A stretch of 64,000 nucleotides of DNA from Liolophura sinensis. Taxonomy: Eukaryota > Mollusca > Polyplacophora > Chitonida > Chitonidae. A model generated the notes under the pieces. That model was not told the DNA's origin. It did no database searches and was given only the letters and a program-made list of their open reading frames with translations. Where the stretch lies: NCBI RefSeq assembly GCF_032854445.1, contig NC_088303.1:12345501-12409500 (forward strand), read 5' to 3'. This document shows positions 1 to 14,000 of the stretch, in pieces; the stretch's first letter is position 1; every line of letters begins with the position of its first letter. The translations under genes and the position numbers were made by a program.

Positions 1-150
1 CGTTGTACTATCCCCTTAATGCTGAACGCCAAGTGACGAAGTTACAACTTTCTCTTTTAAGGCCTTAGGTGTCACCCGACATAGGATTGACACAGGATCT
101 ACCGCTTCCTGAAGCGGACTTTCTACCAACGTGCTATCTGGGCGGGTCTA
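1..150 (-). mobile_element. tRNA-derived SINE, family B (cut by window edge)
   Basis: Read on the minus strand, this matches the 5' two thirds of the full-length SINE at 51720-52081: a tRNA-like head around 90-148, then a body containing ACTTGGCGTTCAGCAT. The SINE 3' tail lies outside the window. No target-site duplication can be tested because one end is missing. Confidence 0.75.
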
Positions 151-151
151 C

Positions 152-310
152 TTCAAAGGGTAGAAAAACTTGGCAAATATAAAGGCAATTCGATTGTACC
201 ACTACACTACAAGAGTAGAGAAATTTGGTCAGTACGAAGACAATTCCATTGCAAAAGCAGAGGCAACACTACAAGGGGTAGAGAAATTTGGTCCATACAA
301 AGAAAGTTTA
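152..310. repeat. Three imperfect ~70-bp tandem units
   Basis: The motif GGTAGAGAAATTTGGTC and close variants recur three times, each followed by a diverged A-rich stretch. Read forward, a unit could encode a short Gly-Val-Glu-Lys-Phe-Gly motif, but no extended reading frame exists. Origin unknown. Confidence 0.5.
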
Positions 311-2052
311 ATTCATGGACAGAAAGAACAAAAGTCGTAACATTTTCCTAGTGGCATTGAGACATGTGGATGTAACTGTCGATTTCAACACACTCAGCTC
401 TAAAGCTTAATCTCTGGGATTTTATGGAAAGAATATTATTTTCTCCGCGACACCTCGGGTGATACCACACCTACCTGAACTACCTGCCGGTGCGGAGACT
501 GTTGAGGTTGTGGGGTTGTCTGAAAAGAAATTGAAGATGTATGCTTCGTGTATTATTATGCACAATGAGAAGGGCGACACGGCAATGCCCCACCAGTTTT
601 GTGGCTGGAGGAAACTCTAGCTCCCCAGACAGACATAGACGTTTGACAATTTTCTAGCAAACAGACACCTTCCGTAATGGGCAAAAAAACATTCTCGAAG
701 CAACAATTCACCTGCACGAAAGACGGAAGAAACAAACGATCTAGCGCTTAAAGGTCTGTACAGAACTACACGATATGTTCTTGACGAGTAAACTAGCACT
801 GCAGTAGCCAATTTCGGCGCCAAAAAGAAGAGAACCATTACTTTGTAATGGTTTATCACATGACTTGACCGTATAGAGTATAACGTATTGCGCTACCAGT
901 TACTGTCTACGAGACCATAAGCTAGCCGAGTTAATGAATTACTCACGACCGTGAACGTGATATGAATGATGTAGGATAAATCAAAATTTTGATGCGAAAA
1001 ATCACAATGTTTAATAGAGGCAGATATTAGAAAATGAAAACCGCTCAACCAAAAAAGTGGTTCAATAGTTTTTCTTGTGGTAAAAAGTGTAACCACTTTT
1101 TCATTTTTAAGTGCCTGATTCAGCTGTTAAAAATTACCAGGACATCGATGAGAGATGATCAAATTATGGAGCTATCCACGTAAATCGTCACTGAACATGT
1201 AATAATTAAAATCTTAAATTCTTAAATTAAACAGCTTTATTTGTCATAGGAACGAAAAGATATAATGACTGTAAGACCGCGTATATATTAGTCACGATAT
1301 AAATCACGATTTTATACCTGACATTTTACACACCAAGCACCTTAAAATACGCCGCTTTTGATCCCAAACTTACCTATGCTTAGCCTTGAAAGTCAGATGC
1401 GCAACGATAATTAACAAATAAATGCAAGATAGAAGTGTGGTATATTGGGCCTTGCTGACACAGTCTGGCACAAGGCTTCAACGACTTCAACGGTCATGCT
1501 ACTGATGAAGATCAACCCAAAAATATAGAGCAAGTCTACGGCCGTGGCTCAAGGTCACGCTAATCACTGATGAATGTAAACAAACTGTAAGCTCAAATCC
1601 CAACTTAATCAAAGGTAACCCTGTCGATGAAACTCTCTGGAAAATTTAACCCAAAAGTTAATCACCGACCTCTCATGCGCACAGCGTACATAGACACAGT
1701 TCCGGACACTGCTCCACTGACCAATAGGAGCGGTTCGCCGTTCCCGCTCTGTTCTTGGCGTATGAACCTAAAATGACAACGAAATAAGGCTTTAATTTTA
1801 ATTTTATGTTATATTTGGGATTCATGTTCCAGTGCGTTCGACTTATTCATTTTACCTTCACCTACTTCATTTATTCGTTAATTTATTTGGCTGGATACGC
1901 CGTACTCAAGAATATTTCACCTAACTGGAAGCATCCCATACATGATTAGGTGTAGCTTTACACCAGGTTGTTTGGTTACTGGCCAGGTGCAGCCGTGTCA
2001 CAATTTTTCAATCCGAACAAGGTTATCAACCCAATGAATGACCTATACTAAC
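311..2052. other. No gene recognised (downstream side of the anchor-I gene)
   Basis: AT-rich sequence without a convincing ORF, tRNA or known repeat. The last exon or exons of the minus-strand gene ending at 2053 should lie to the left. I looked on the minus strand for a continuation in phase 2 with the expected C-terminal family motif and did not find one here. Confidence 0.5.
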
Positions 2053-5000
2053 CGCACGTCTTCTGGGTCTAGGTCACCGGAAGTTCGTCGGATGTACATT
2101 TCCCCCCAAGTTCTCCCCTCTTGCAGAACCCCAGCAAAGTTGACGCTCTCAAAGCGAGGTTCATTTGAATCGTCATCTATGGAATACACACTTATTGTGC
2201 CCGGCCTTTCGTTTCCCATAAATATCACAGACTTTCCCCAGATTTTGCCGTAGGAGAGAGACTCGCTTTCTGGACCCTGTACAATAAGAAATTATATGTT
2301 CCTTGTAATACACAAGCAGTGTAAAACTTTACCGTTACATGAGCCGTGAGAATAAAACCCTCACTGAAGTTAGGTTACGTGTGATCATTTGCCAACTAAC
2401 ACACTGCCATCAGTGCACTGATTTTACTTTCCATGCTGGTGCTTTTTTTATCATTATGACTCAGTGTTTTCATTTTGTCAACACCAGCCGAGTGCGGGTA
2501 AGAAATAACAATGTTTTTGTGATGTAACGATGTGACCATGTTAATATCATTTCCAATGCCATTCTTTGAAAGCATATTGATGCTTTGGACCGAGACCATT
2601 CAGCACTGGACGACCGGGTATGGTATACGTCTAGTGTGAACTTATGGGTACTGTACCTCTGCGACCACAGAGCACTGGATGACCGGGTACGGTATACGTC
2701 TCGTGTGAATATATGGTACTGTACCTCTAACACCATACAGCACTGGATGACCGGGTACGATATACGTCTAGTGTGAACATCTGGGCACTATAGCTAAGAC
2801 CATACAGCACTGGATGACTGGGTTTGGTATACGTTTAGTGTGAACATCTGGGCACTATACCTCTGACCACACAGCACTGGATGGCCGGGTACGGTATACG
2901 TCTAGTGAGAATACACGAGTTCTGTACCTCAACACTGGATGACTGGGTATGGTATATAAGTTTAGTGTGAATATGTGGGTACTATACCTTATCGTCTGAG
3001 CGCTTGTCTGTGCCCTCCCACGGCGTCTTATCCGTCTTGGCGTCACAGTTAAAAAGGACTGGGAATGACTCTTTGATGCTGCGTTCGACTGAGTCGCCAC
3101 TGTCATAGACAACGCGCATGTCACTGGCACGAACTAAGGAGAAGCCTCTACCGCCATACGAATACAACACATCTGTCACGTTCTGTTGGCCTAAGGGGCG
3201 CTGAAACTTTAACCGACCTGAAACAAAACTTTGGCAGATATAGTTTTCCTGGCTGGCGTAATGCGCAAACTCTTGAATTTAAAACGGTCCGGAATTTTGT
3301 CGAGAATATCTCACCTGTCTTTCAATCGTACGGAATCTGAAAACAAAAGCGTTGTTGTCCTGTTCTTTGAACTGTTCGCTAGACCCATTGTCATTGTCGT
3401 CACTCAAAACTGCCTAGAAATCATTCTTCGGGTCAAAACGCGATGGGCATCCGCCATATTAATGTAGGCTACCACGACAGTGCAAAGCGTACCGATGATC
3501 CGCTAGGGAACTGAACTGTAAAGTTGTGCTTATTTGATTGATTTAAAGTAGACAACTGGCCAATGTATAGCAAGGACGCAGTGAAGAAATAGTTGGGATG
3601 GACTATATATGACCCTCGCGTGCGGTATTCTGCGAAACATTAGATTGCTTTAAATGGAGAAGTCTATGAAAGGCTATGCTTCTGAGATTAATCACCTGGC
3701 TCCTTCACTCTTTAATAAATGCAAATTCACATAGATATCGTAATATCAGCCTAAGGCTAAACACCACAGACCTACAATATATAGACATGTATGATGAACC
3801 CAGAGCCCTTATAACGGGCCTTTGTAATGTAAGAGATTTACTCACCTAGTTGTGAATTGTCGCCCAAGTATCCTCTTGTAACACTATCTACATTGTCACT
3901 TATCAGCTTTTCTGTGGAAAAAAACAACGAAGTATTTTTGTCAACCTTTACATGCAGCTGTTTAACCCGGCAAACTGGAAATGTTGGGAGGTATATTGAC
4001 ATGACCGAAGTTTGCATTTTATCCAATCAGACTATTCAGAGCTTAGCTACCGATGAGCATGCCGTCTCATACCGGTGAGCATGGCGTATCATATCGGCTA
4101 GATTGGCAACTCACCCAGCGTCTTAACGATGAGCCGGTGAGCATGGCGTATCATATCGGCTAGATTGGCAACTCACCCAGCGTCTTAACGATGAGCCGGT
4201 GAGCATGGCGTATCATATCGGCTAGATTGGCAACTCACCCAGTGTCTTAACGATGAGCAAGGCACATTACCGGCAAGCATAGGGTCTTACCGGCAAGCAT
4301 AGCATCTTACCGGCGAGCATGTCCTCTCCACGTCTCTCCTCCGAGAACAGAGGCTGCATGGCCGAACTAAAGTATTCCTTGGAGTCTCCTTCGTTAGCTG
4401 TGATGATGTACCCTTCCCCTGCATGGTGGAAATAATGTATGCTGTCTGGCTGAAACACACCAGACACCGTCCAAGGCTTCATCTCGATTCCTGCAAAATT
4501 GTTTTGAAAACAATGAATTGACATTAAACGTCATTTTCAGTGTCAATATAGTCATAGCTCGGCATTGTCTTTTTCTCTGCAGCAAGGTCGTTCCGACAGG
4601 TAAATAGTGCAGCCTAACTGGAACGCCATGTCGTTCACACCAGACATGACACCAGGCCGAGCAGAATCATTTATGCTGATCATTGAGGAGGAACCCGTAT
4701 GACACGTTTTTGTCTCTTTTTATGTTGCAAGGTCGTTTCGACCGGATAAGACTGCAGGCTAACTGGGACGCCATATCGAGGACATGAGGAGGAACACAGA
4801 TGGCCAAGAGTGATTACATATCTTGTCCTTATCCGTGCGAGTTTTCAGTAATGGCGGAGATGGGCTTTTTCTTTGCGCAGAAAAAAATGTCGATGTTCCT
4901 ACGAAATAAGAATTTGCAGAATTTCCTACAAACCGACAACACTTGTCTTTCCCACTGAATACTTCAGACTGTTGAATCGCAGGAAGTGAAGATGTGCCGT

Positions 5001-8000
5001 TCATTCATAATAATTCGCGTTCACAGACGTTAGAAAGTCAAACAAGATATATATTGAAAAAATTTTATATGAGTGAATATTTTAAAGGCGTTTTGTGCCT
5101 TTTTCGGGCATTTTATTTTGGCGAAAGTTGTTTCCTTTTTCTTGTTCTCATATATTCCATGCATTAAAGACCTTGGTTTCCATTAATAAAGATCTACTTG
5201 ATAGACCTACACATATATTCTCTTTAATTAAAGCATGCACAAAGAAATTGTAACGGACACCTGGCACAGTTTTATTGATGAATTCTGCTTATAGGTCACA
5301 CGAGCTCCAAATGTAAAGTAATAGGTTAACATATGGGATTAATATAAGGCGAGCGTAGGGAGCAGCACATGCGGTGTCAGGTATATCAGTGACAGCATTC
5401 TAAATCAAGGGGAGATAGCCCAACCGTCGAAACCTGCCAATTGGTGTGTAACAATTTGCCCTGTGGTTTATGATAAGGCAGGCCTGGGTGTGTAAACTGA
5501 CACGTATGTATGTATGTATGTATCCTTGGGGTTTAACGTCATACTTAGCTACTTTTCAGGCATATCGCGACGAGGAGTCATTAGGTGTGTGTAAATATAT
5601 TGTGTCAGGGCGAGTTCATGACGCCAAAGTGCTGCCGAAGACACCAGACATGACACCCCACCCAGTCCCATAATACTAACACCGGACCAACCAGTCATGT
5701 TTCATTGCTCTAGTCTCTCAGTGCTGAACGCCAACCAAGGCAGCAGCAAGTACCATTCTTAAAGTCTTTGGTATGACCCGACCACTCATTATGTAGTAGG
5801 CCTACATGTAGGGATGATGACCAGGGTGGTTGCCATGGCAACGGTAAAAATGAACAAATCTAAGTCCAAGCATATCCTCACATCTGTATCTAAGTATTCG
5901 CCAAGAACAAACAATGAAATGAAATGTATTTATATAATATATATGACCACGGAAATGTACGAATGTGAGCCGCGACACATCATCACATCAGTATCCATGT
6001 ATACATCAAATATTAAAACTGCACACAAAAAACGCTTGGAAGACAGACAGGTGGACAAAATCGCTATAATATATAATACGACTTGCTTAATGGCGGCTGG
6101 CGTATAAAGAGGAAAATATCAGTTGATTCTGTTTGTGCAAAAAGGCATTCGTATACCAGTCGTTGCAAGATCAACTGCCAAAACGACGATTAACACAAAC
6201 TATCAAAGAACTAAGAACGTATAAAAGTACGAATATAGGACGGCATCGTGTAGACAGAAGCTCAGTTGGTCTTGCACCTATGTGGCGATCTAATTCAACA
6301 CGATGGAAATGCAGCCTCTAGCTCTGGGTTAAGCAGCGTTAGACACAACCTTGAATCATATTTACTTACAACAGAATTATTCTCATTGTAAAACTTAAGA
6401 AACATAGAGTGAAGGCGTTTGGTGGTATAACTACCATAGATTACACAGGATCTAACAAATGCTACAAGGCGAGATGTGTACACGCTATATATAGGATCCG
6501 TCGGTATATTGCTGTCCACGTAAGGATAATTTACAATGTCAAAATTGAAACTCTCGCTCTTGTCGTAAGTCTGCGAGAAAGGAAACTGTTTTGGTCTTTG
6601 GACAAATATAGATCCAGAAAAGATGTACCTTCTGGAGTCAGTGGCGTGAAGACCACAGAAGTACATGGACCTATATTAAAGGCATTTTACACCTACGAGT
6701 CTCAATATGTAATTTGAAGGAGGGGTGGGGGGGAAGGGGCACTGCTTTTTACCGTTGTCTTCGTCGCTGGCATCCAAGGTATAATTCATCCACAGTTTAA
6801 ATCCAAGTGGGTATATGTCGATGATCTCTGCTGTGTCCAGATCTGTGACGTTCACTACGGCTATAGCACTGGCCTCCTGGACAAACGAGGGGGATTAGAA
6901 AACATACTAGTTCATTCACTACACCATGTAATACCAATCCGTAAGTATAAATTCCAGGGCAACATACATACACTCGCACGTATGTGAGGACGTACTTGAA
7001 GTCGTATGGGGATATATACAATCAGTCGTTAATTACATTTTATATATTGTATATGGAGATAGTTATGGCTCTTATTTACAGGCTTTTGACAATGAACAAT
7101 AAAGCAACTGTCCTACCAACCCATCCACACAATTACGCAATTTGTTGACACGATCTTGTAGCTCGATTTTAATTATAATTTTCGCTCCCTGTATGCCACA
7201 ACGCCATAATGTTTTGTTTAGCCACGTACACCATAGCATTCTGACATTCTTACCAAAATCTATTTAGGTAATCTCCAGAGGGAGAATTCATTAACTAACA
7301 CAAATTTGGTCCATGGACAATGTCCAAAATTTCCTGAAGTTTATATGACGAAATATTTGTGCGTTACAATCCAAATATGCGCATCTAGCAAGTAATAAAC
7401 CTTGTAGGCTATACGACATGACGTTTCGTGTCTCTGTTGTTGTAAAATACTAGCGCCATTTACCCCTTTTTAAACCATGTAGAATCTTCCTTAACATCAA
7501 AACCATAACCCCTGACACAGAACCATAACCCCTTACATACAACCATAACTCCTTAGATAATACCATGACCCGTTAGATAAAATCATAACCCCTTAGATAG
7601 TCCCATAGCAGTTTTACACCTGGCTCACTTGTAGACAGACGTAAGCCAACGTTTCCTCATCGTTCAAGGTTATATACTCTGGCTCCAGGTCACGTGACAA
7701 CGTGTTGTTGTTCTCCCTGTAGACAAACCTCAATCCCTTCTGCACCAGCTCTTCAGTTCTGAAATGTGATAGATACAAGTTCGTAGCGGAGGTTTTCTCG
7801 CATATTGTTCAAAATTTGGGATGCATTTTTATCAGTACGATATGATTGGTTTTGGTGTCGTTTCCGCTGACATTAGGTCATTTGCCCTGACTGCATTGGC
7901 TATTTTGTTTGATGTCATTAAGCCGTGACTATATTGGGTGTCTTGTTTGGTGTCATTACGCCGTGACTGGAGTGCGTGTCTTGTTTAGTGTAATTTCGCC

Positions 8001-11000
8001 GTGCCTGGATTTTGTCTCGTGTTTGGTGTAATTTCGACGTGGCCAGATTGGGTGTCTTGTTTGGTGTCTTTTCACCGTGGCTGGATTGGATGTCTTGTTT
8101 GGTGTTATTACACTCTCACTGAATTAAGTGGTCTGTTTGGTATTGTAGCCGTTGGACTGGATTGAGGGACATGTCTTGTGTCATCCGTATTGCGTCCTTT
8201 TGTATGGACCTAGCTATAGATATGACGCATTTGTGACAATGAGGTAATCCAGTAGTGTGACATAAATATGGTTAAATAAAGATTACTAGGGCCACACCAC
8301 ATGGGAACAAACGTAGAGCAAACTTCCTCAATCAAGAACTATGTCTGATAACCAACTGGGTTATTACCTTTCGTTAAATTGGGTGAAATTCAGGTTTCGG
8401 TACGTGACGTCAGCGGTCGAGTTAGACGGATCCCAGCGGAGAATTCCGAACCCTCCTTCCGGGTCAATGATAACGTCATTCACAACGTAAGCCTCAGCTT
8501 CCAGAGCGACAAAAACTGTGGCACAATCTCGAGTGGGGAGGATCATATCCGGAAGAGGACCAACTGGAAAGATATGAGAAACAATGAGGACCAACCGGAA
8601 AGAATGAGAAACAATGAGGACCAACCGGAAAGATATGAGGAACAAAGAGGACCAGCTGGAACATATGAAAAAGAACGAAGACTAACTGGAATATACGAGT
8701 AGCAATGTGGACTAACGGGAAGATATGAGAAACAATGAAGACAAATTTGAAGATATGAAAAACAATGAAGATCAACTGAAAGACATGAGAAACAATGACA
8801 GCCAGCTGAAAGATATGAGTAACAATGAACACTCACTTGAAATTTTCAAGGAACAATAACGATCAGCTGAAAGGTGTGAAAAACACTGAGGACAAACTGG
8901 AAGGTCTGAGAAACAACAAGGAGACTAACTGACATAGCATCGTTTATTCAGAATTTGACGCAGTATCATCACAGAGATTGTGTGCGGATAACAACTTATG
9001 ATTTATGATTATGCAAAGTTTTCGATGTATATTCTAACAGTTGTCGAGAATTAATTTGGAAGCTTTTATCCATTAACAAACTGCGAGTTTTCAAGGATTG
9101 TAATTTATAATTTTTGTGGTAACAGCTTGTGACGTTGAATGGCAACACAGATCACGGGATGTAGAAAAAGCTACAAGACCCTTCTGTATATAATGATATT
9201 CCAGTAAGGATAACAAATAAATCCTGTGAATACAATTGCTACACTTGCCGTGGTCGATATATATAACAAACATTATGGAGTGTTAACATATAAGAGCGGT
9301 AGAGCAATGTACGAAGCGTAGGGAAACGTAGAGCGTCAAACGTGCAGCGTGGTGCGCCGCTTTTCCACCTATATCAGTATTAACAGAGAATGTCAGAATT
9401 CATTTTTTTGCAGGGGCATTGATTGTGCTAGAACACTCCAGTCACACCAGAGTTACGGTTACGCAACACCTCCTCTGCTTGCAATTCCCCGAGACCTTTT
9501 GATCGTGGTTAATGTTGGCCAAATAAACTCGAACTGAAAACCAAGTCACACCAAGTCACACCTAAACTTACCCTCCGACTCTTACGGAACTCCAATTTAC
9601 CAGCGGTAGTCACGTGATCGAATGGCGTCAAAGGCAAAAAGAAGAATACGACTGATGAAGATCGTCTAAGATGCTCATATACCCGGCTCGTATGACAAAG
9701 CTGGGCTGATTCAGATTTGTCTGAATTTGATTTCAATAACCGGAGTGATCGCAAGTGCTTTTATTCAAGAACAAGAATCAGCTGTGATCAATAGTTATCG
9801 TTGGATATCGTACATCAGTTCTGACTAATCTTAATCGGTCCAGCCTTATCATACAGTCTACGTACGGGTGTCGTAAACGATCTTCATGCACCGTATGTAC
9901 ATTTTTTCCTTCACAGAATGCCTTTGATTTCAAATGAGATGAAGTCTAAAAGTTCAGCAAGAGTTGGATGGTCACTGCAAACATTTGGGGTGTCAATGAG
10001 GCATTATCGACCACGCTTGATCACGATCAAAAGATAGCAGCAACGCAGGTGGACCTTTACAAGAAGTGATTCTCTTTCTAAAGAGCCCATAAAAAAACCC
10101 CGCCATTTGATGGACGATGACTACATGTAGCTGGAAGGACAAATTGCATTTAGATTAACTGAGTGCCTGATTGAATTAATCGATGTTTTAGTCCAAGAGC
10201 TGACCTGTAACCGAGTGCAGAAGCACAAGTGCGTTGTTCTTGGCATCGTATCGGAATATCATCACCTTCCCATTCTCCCTGTCAGTGGTGTTGTCTATTC
10301 CCGTAAAAATAAACTCTCCACACACTTCCACATCTGTCAGTTCCGCTCCAAGGCCTACCGGGAAATGCGTCAACACTCGTAGATTGCTCGGGTCATTGGC
10401 GCTGATCACGTGGACAAGGTTGTCACCTGATAAATAATAAATAATGTGATACACCATAAACCGTAACATTATAGCCTTTACCCGCCACCCTGAAACGTGA
10501 TGCACTGAACCCGCCACATCCTCAGTGCTATACAAATACGAAACATAAGTCTCAATCCGCAAGATAAACCGCCATCCGACCCGCCACCTTCCTAGCACTA
10601 CATACATTCGCACTATGAGCCTCTCAACCTGCCACCCTAAAGTGCCACCCAACTCGCCACCTGCCCTGTACTATATAGATACGCATCAACACGCTACCCG
10701 ACCCGCCATCTCCCAAGTACAAAATAAATACGTATTATAACCCCCCACCTGCCTCCAATAAAATGCCACCCTACCCGCCACAGCCCCAGTACCACATACC
10801 TCAACCCGCTGCCCGACCCACCACCTCCCCAGTACTACATAAATACGTACTGTAACCCTCAACTTGCCATAATAAACCGCCATACTACGCGCCACCATCC
10901 CAGTATTACATTACACATGTAACATAAGCCTTAATCCGCTACCCTACCCTCCATCTCCCCAGTACTACATACATATACAGCATAAGCATCAAATTACAAC

Positions 11001-14000
11001 CCTCAATCCGCCACCTTGTCCACCATTTCCCAGTACTACATAAATATGTAACATAACTCAACACGCCACCCGACCCGTCACCACCCCAGTGTTATATAAC
11101 TTAACATGCCACCTGACCCGTCGCCACCCCAGTACTACATAACTCAACACGCCACCCCACCCGCCACCACCCCTGTACTACATAACTCAACTCGCCACCC
11201 GACATGCCACTTCATGCAGTAGGCCTACTACATATAACTCAACACGCCACCATAAAAAATACCCCCGACAGTACTACATAACACGCCACCCTAACACGCC
11301 ACCCTAACACGTCACCTACCCTGTACTACATAACAACACACCATCCTAAAAACACCTCCGACAGTACTACATAACTCAACAAACCACCTTAACACGCCAC
11401 CCTAACACGCCACCTCCCATGTACTACATAACTAAACACGTCACACTAAACAGACACATCCACAGTACTACATAACTCAACACGCCACCCCACCCGCCAC
11501 CACCCCTGTACCACATAACTCAACACGTCACCCAGAACGGTAATCCACCACAGTACTGCATAACTCAACCCGCCATCCTAAACCACCATCTCATACAATA
11601 CTACATAACTAAACACTTCACCCTAAACCACCATCTCATACAATACTACATAACTAAACACTTCACCCCAAAACCACCATCTCATAGAATACTACATAAC
11701 TCAACACGTCACCCCACCCGCCACCACCCCTGTACTACATAACTCAACACGTCACCCAGAACGGCAATCCACCACAATACTACATAACTCAACACGTCAC
11801 CCAGAACGGTAATCTACCACAGTACTACATAACTCAACACTTCACCCTAAACCACCATCTCATACAATACTACATAACTAAACACTTCACCCTAAACCAC
11901 CATCTCATACAATACTACATAACTAAACACTTCGCCCAGAATGGTAATCTACCACAGTACTACATAACTCAACACGTCACCCAGAACGGTAATCTACCAC
12001 AGCACTACATAACTCAGCAACGCCGCCTTAAACGTTTATGTAGTACTTTGAGGCCTCTCACACCACTACATAACTCAACACGCCATCCGACCCGCCACCA
12101 CCCCAGTACTACATAAATACTCAACATAACTCAACATGCCCCAGTACCACATAACTCAACACGTCACCCTATACCACCACCTCCCACAATACTTTATAGC
12201 TCAACAAACCATCCTATAAAGCACCTTCAACGGCATTACATAGCTCAACACGCCACACAAAATTTAGTTTTTAGAGTGTAACGTACACCAGGGACAGGGC
12301 ACGGTGAAATTAACCTCGAAAAAACACCTGTTAATTCGCGGCATTTTTTTATTCGCGATTGAACACGGTAGCACCCATGGTTACACTCCTGCCTGCGCTA
12401 TATTAGATTAAACGTTCTAAAGCAAAGTATAAAGCATTTTGGCAGAAATGAACAAGCCTGCAAAGTACTAGTTCATTTCTCCGTCATTCTGTCCATCTGT
12501 GCAGTGGCTGATGAAATTAACAGTTGTCTTCATCCAGACTTAAAATAGGTGGATAAGGCAGACCCAAGTTAAAATCCAGGTCAACGGTAATCAAGTGGTA
12601 CTTTAAATCTGCCTCACGAAAAGCTTTGTCAGGTTAGAACGTGCCCAAATGGCCATGGCCTTATACATGCATGACCGTTAGTTATACTCTATACGTATTG
12701 TACTGGGTATGCCCTTAAATCACCATCAGTTACACTCTATGTGTGCTGTACTGGGTATGAGCTTATAAGACCGTCAGTCACACCCTATGTGCACTGTACT
12801 AGGTATGACATAAGACCGCCATTCACACCCTATGTGTACTGTCAGTTACAGTCTATATGCACCGTATTGGGCACGTGGCGAGCACGTGGACAGGTGTAAA
12901 AGCTCGTGGAAAAGGTACGACCTGCGGGGACACAGCAGCCGAGGCGAGTACGTGGACAGGTGTGAAAGTTGGCGGTATTAGGGATCGCCGATCCGTGGTC
13001 GTCGTGGATGCCGCTAACATGCACGTAATAACTTCTGCACCCCAGAAGTGAAAGGCTTAACATTCTTGTCTTTTTTTGTTTGGTTTTATTATGCGATATA
13101 TCTTGTCCATACGATCTGGTTTGACGTATACCCCATTGATCTCACCAAGTGAAGAAGTCTGATGTCCCGTAAGAATCAATCCTTCGTATCCCAAATGTGT
13201 TTTGAAGAAATCTGGTTCATACTTTTTCAGTCTGTGGTTTTTTGTGGTTTTACACCATCCTATGTCGTTTTACTGCATGTGAAGCAACACATCGGGGTGA
13301 AATGATGTCGAAATTGTCTGTAAAAGTATCTTATGGTCTGCGTGGTCTACATAGCCCAATGTCTGCCGTGAATCTACCGCGATGACGTCACAAGGTAAAA
13401 GATCACCTATAGAATATTCGAAGTGATGTGGGCTTTGTGATGAACAGTTTTTACACTTTTTTCGGGGTTTAAAATGGTCGGAATCAATCAGTGGACAATA
13501 TAAAATAATCCATCTACAGTTTGGCAGAACCAGCAATAGGCTCACTTTGATACATAGTGCTGACCATAACGCAAAATTCATAAATACTCAGAAAAAAACT
13601 GAAAAGTCACATATTTAACGTTTCAATATTTTGAGAAAATTTTATTCGTCATCATTTGTCAGGATACGTAAAAAGTCACACAAGTAGCTGGTAAATATGC
13701 ACGGTTCAGTTATACAAACCAACATGGTGCTGAATAGAATAACTTTGACACAGACGCAGATAGCCTGGTACTTCACTGTCTGAAGTGGGTGAGTTACAAC
13801 TATACGAACTATGACATGGACAGACTGCCTGGTGCTGTTAGATTTTGGAACCTTGGGTGGGTTGTTTGAAGCGTATTGATAATTACGTCTTAATACCATT
13901 TTTATCTTAATATAAAACTCTAAAAACTTTAGTTCAGACTAACGTGAATACCTTCGGAGAGCAACGTGGTACCTTGTCCTTTTGTAATTTTGACGAATTT

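Noticed and set aside
6295-6666. 123-codon minus-strand frame between anchor-I exons 5 and 6
   Set aside because: Phase and family order join 6753 directly to 4490; the frame has no family motif and no needed place in the protein.
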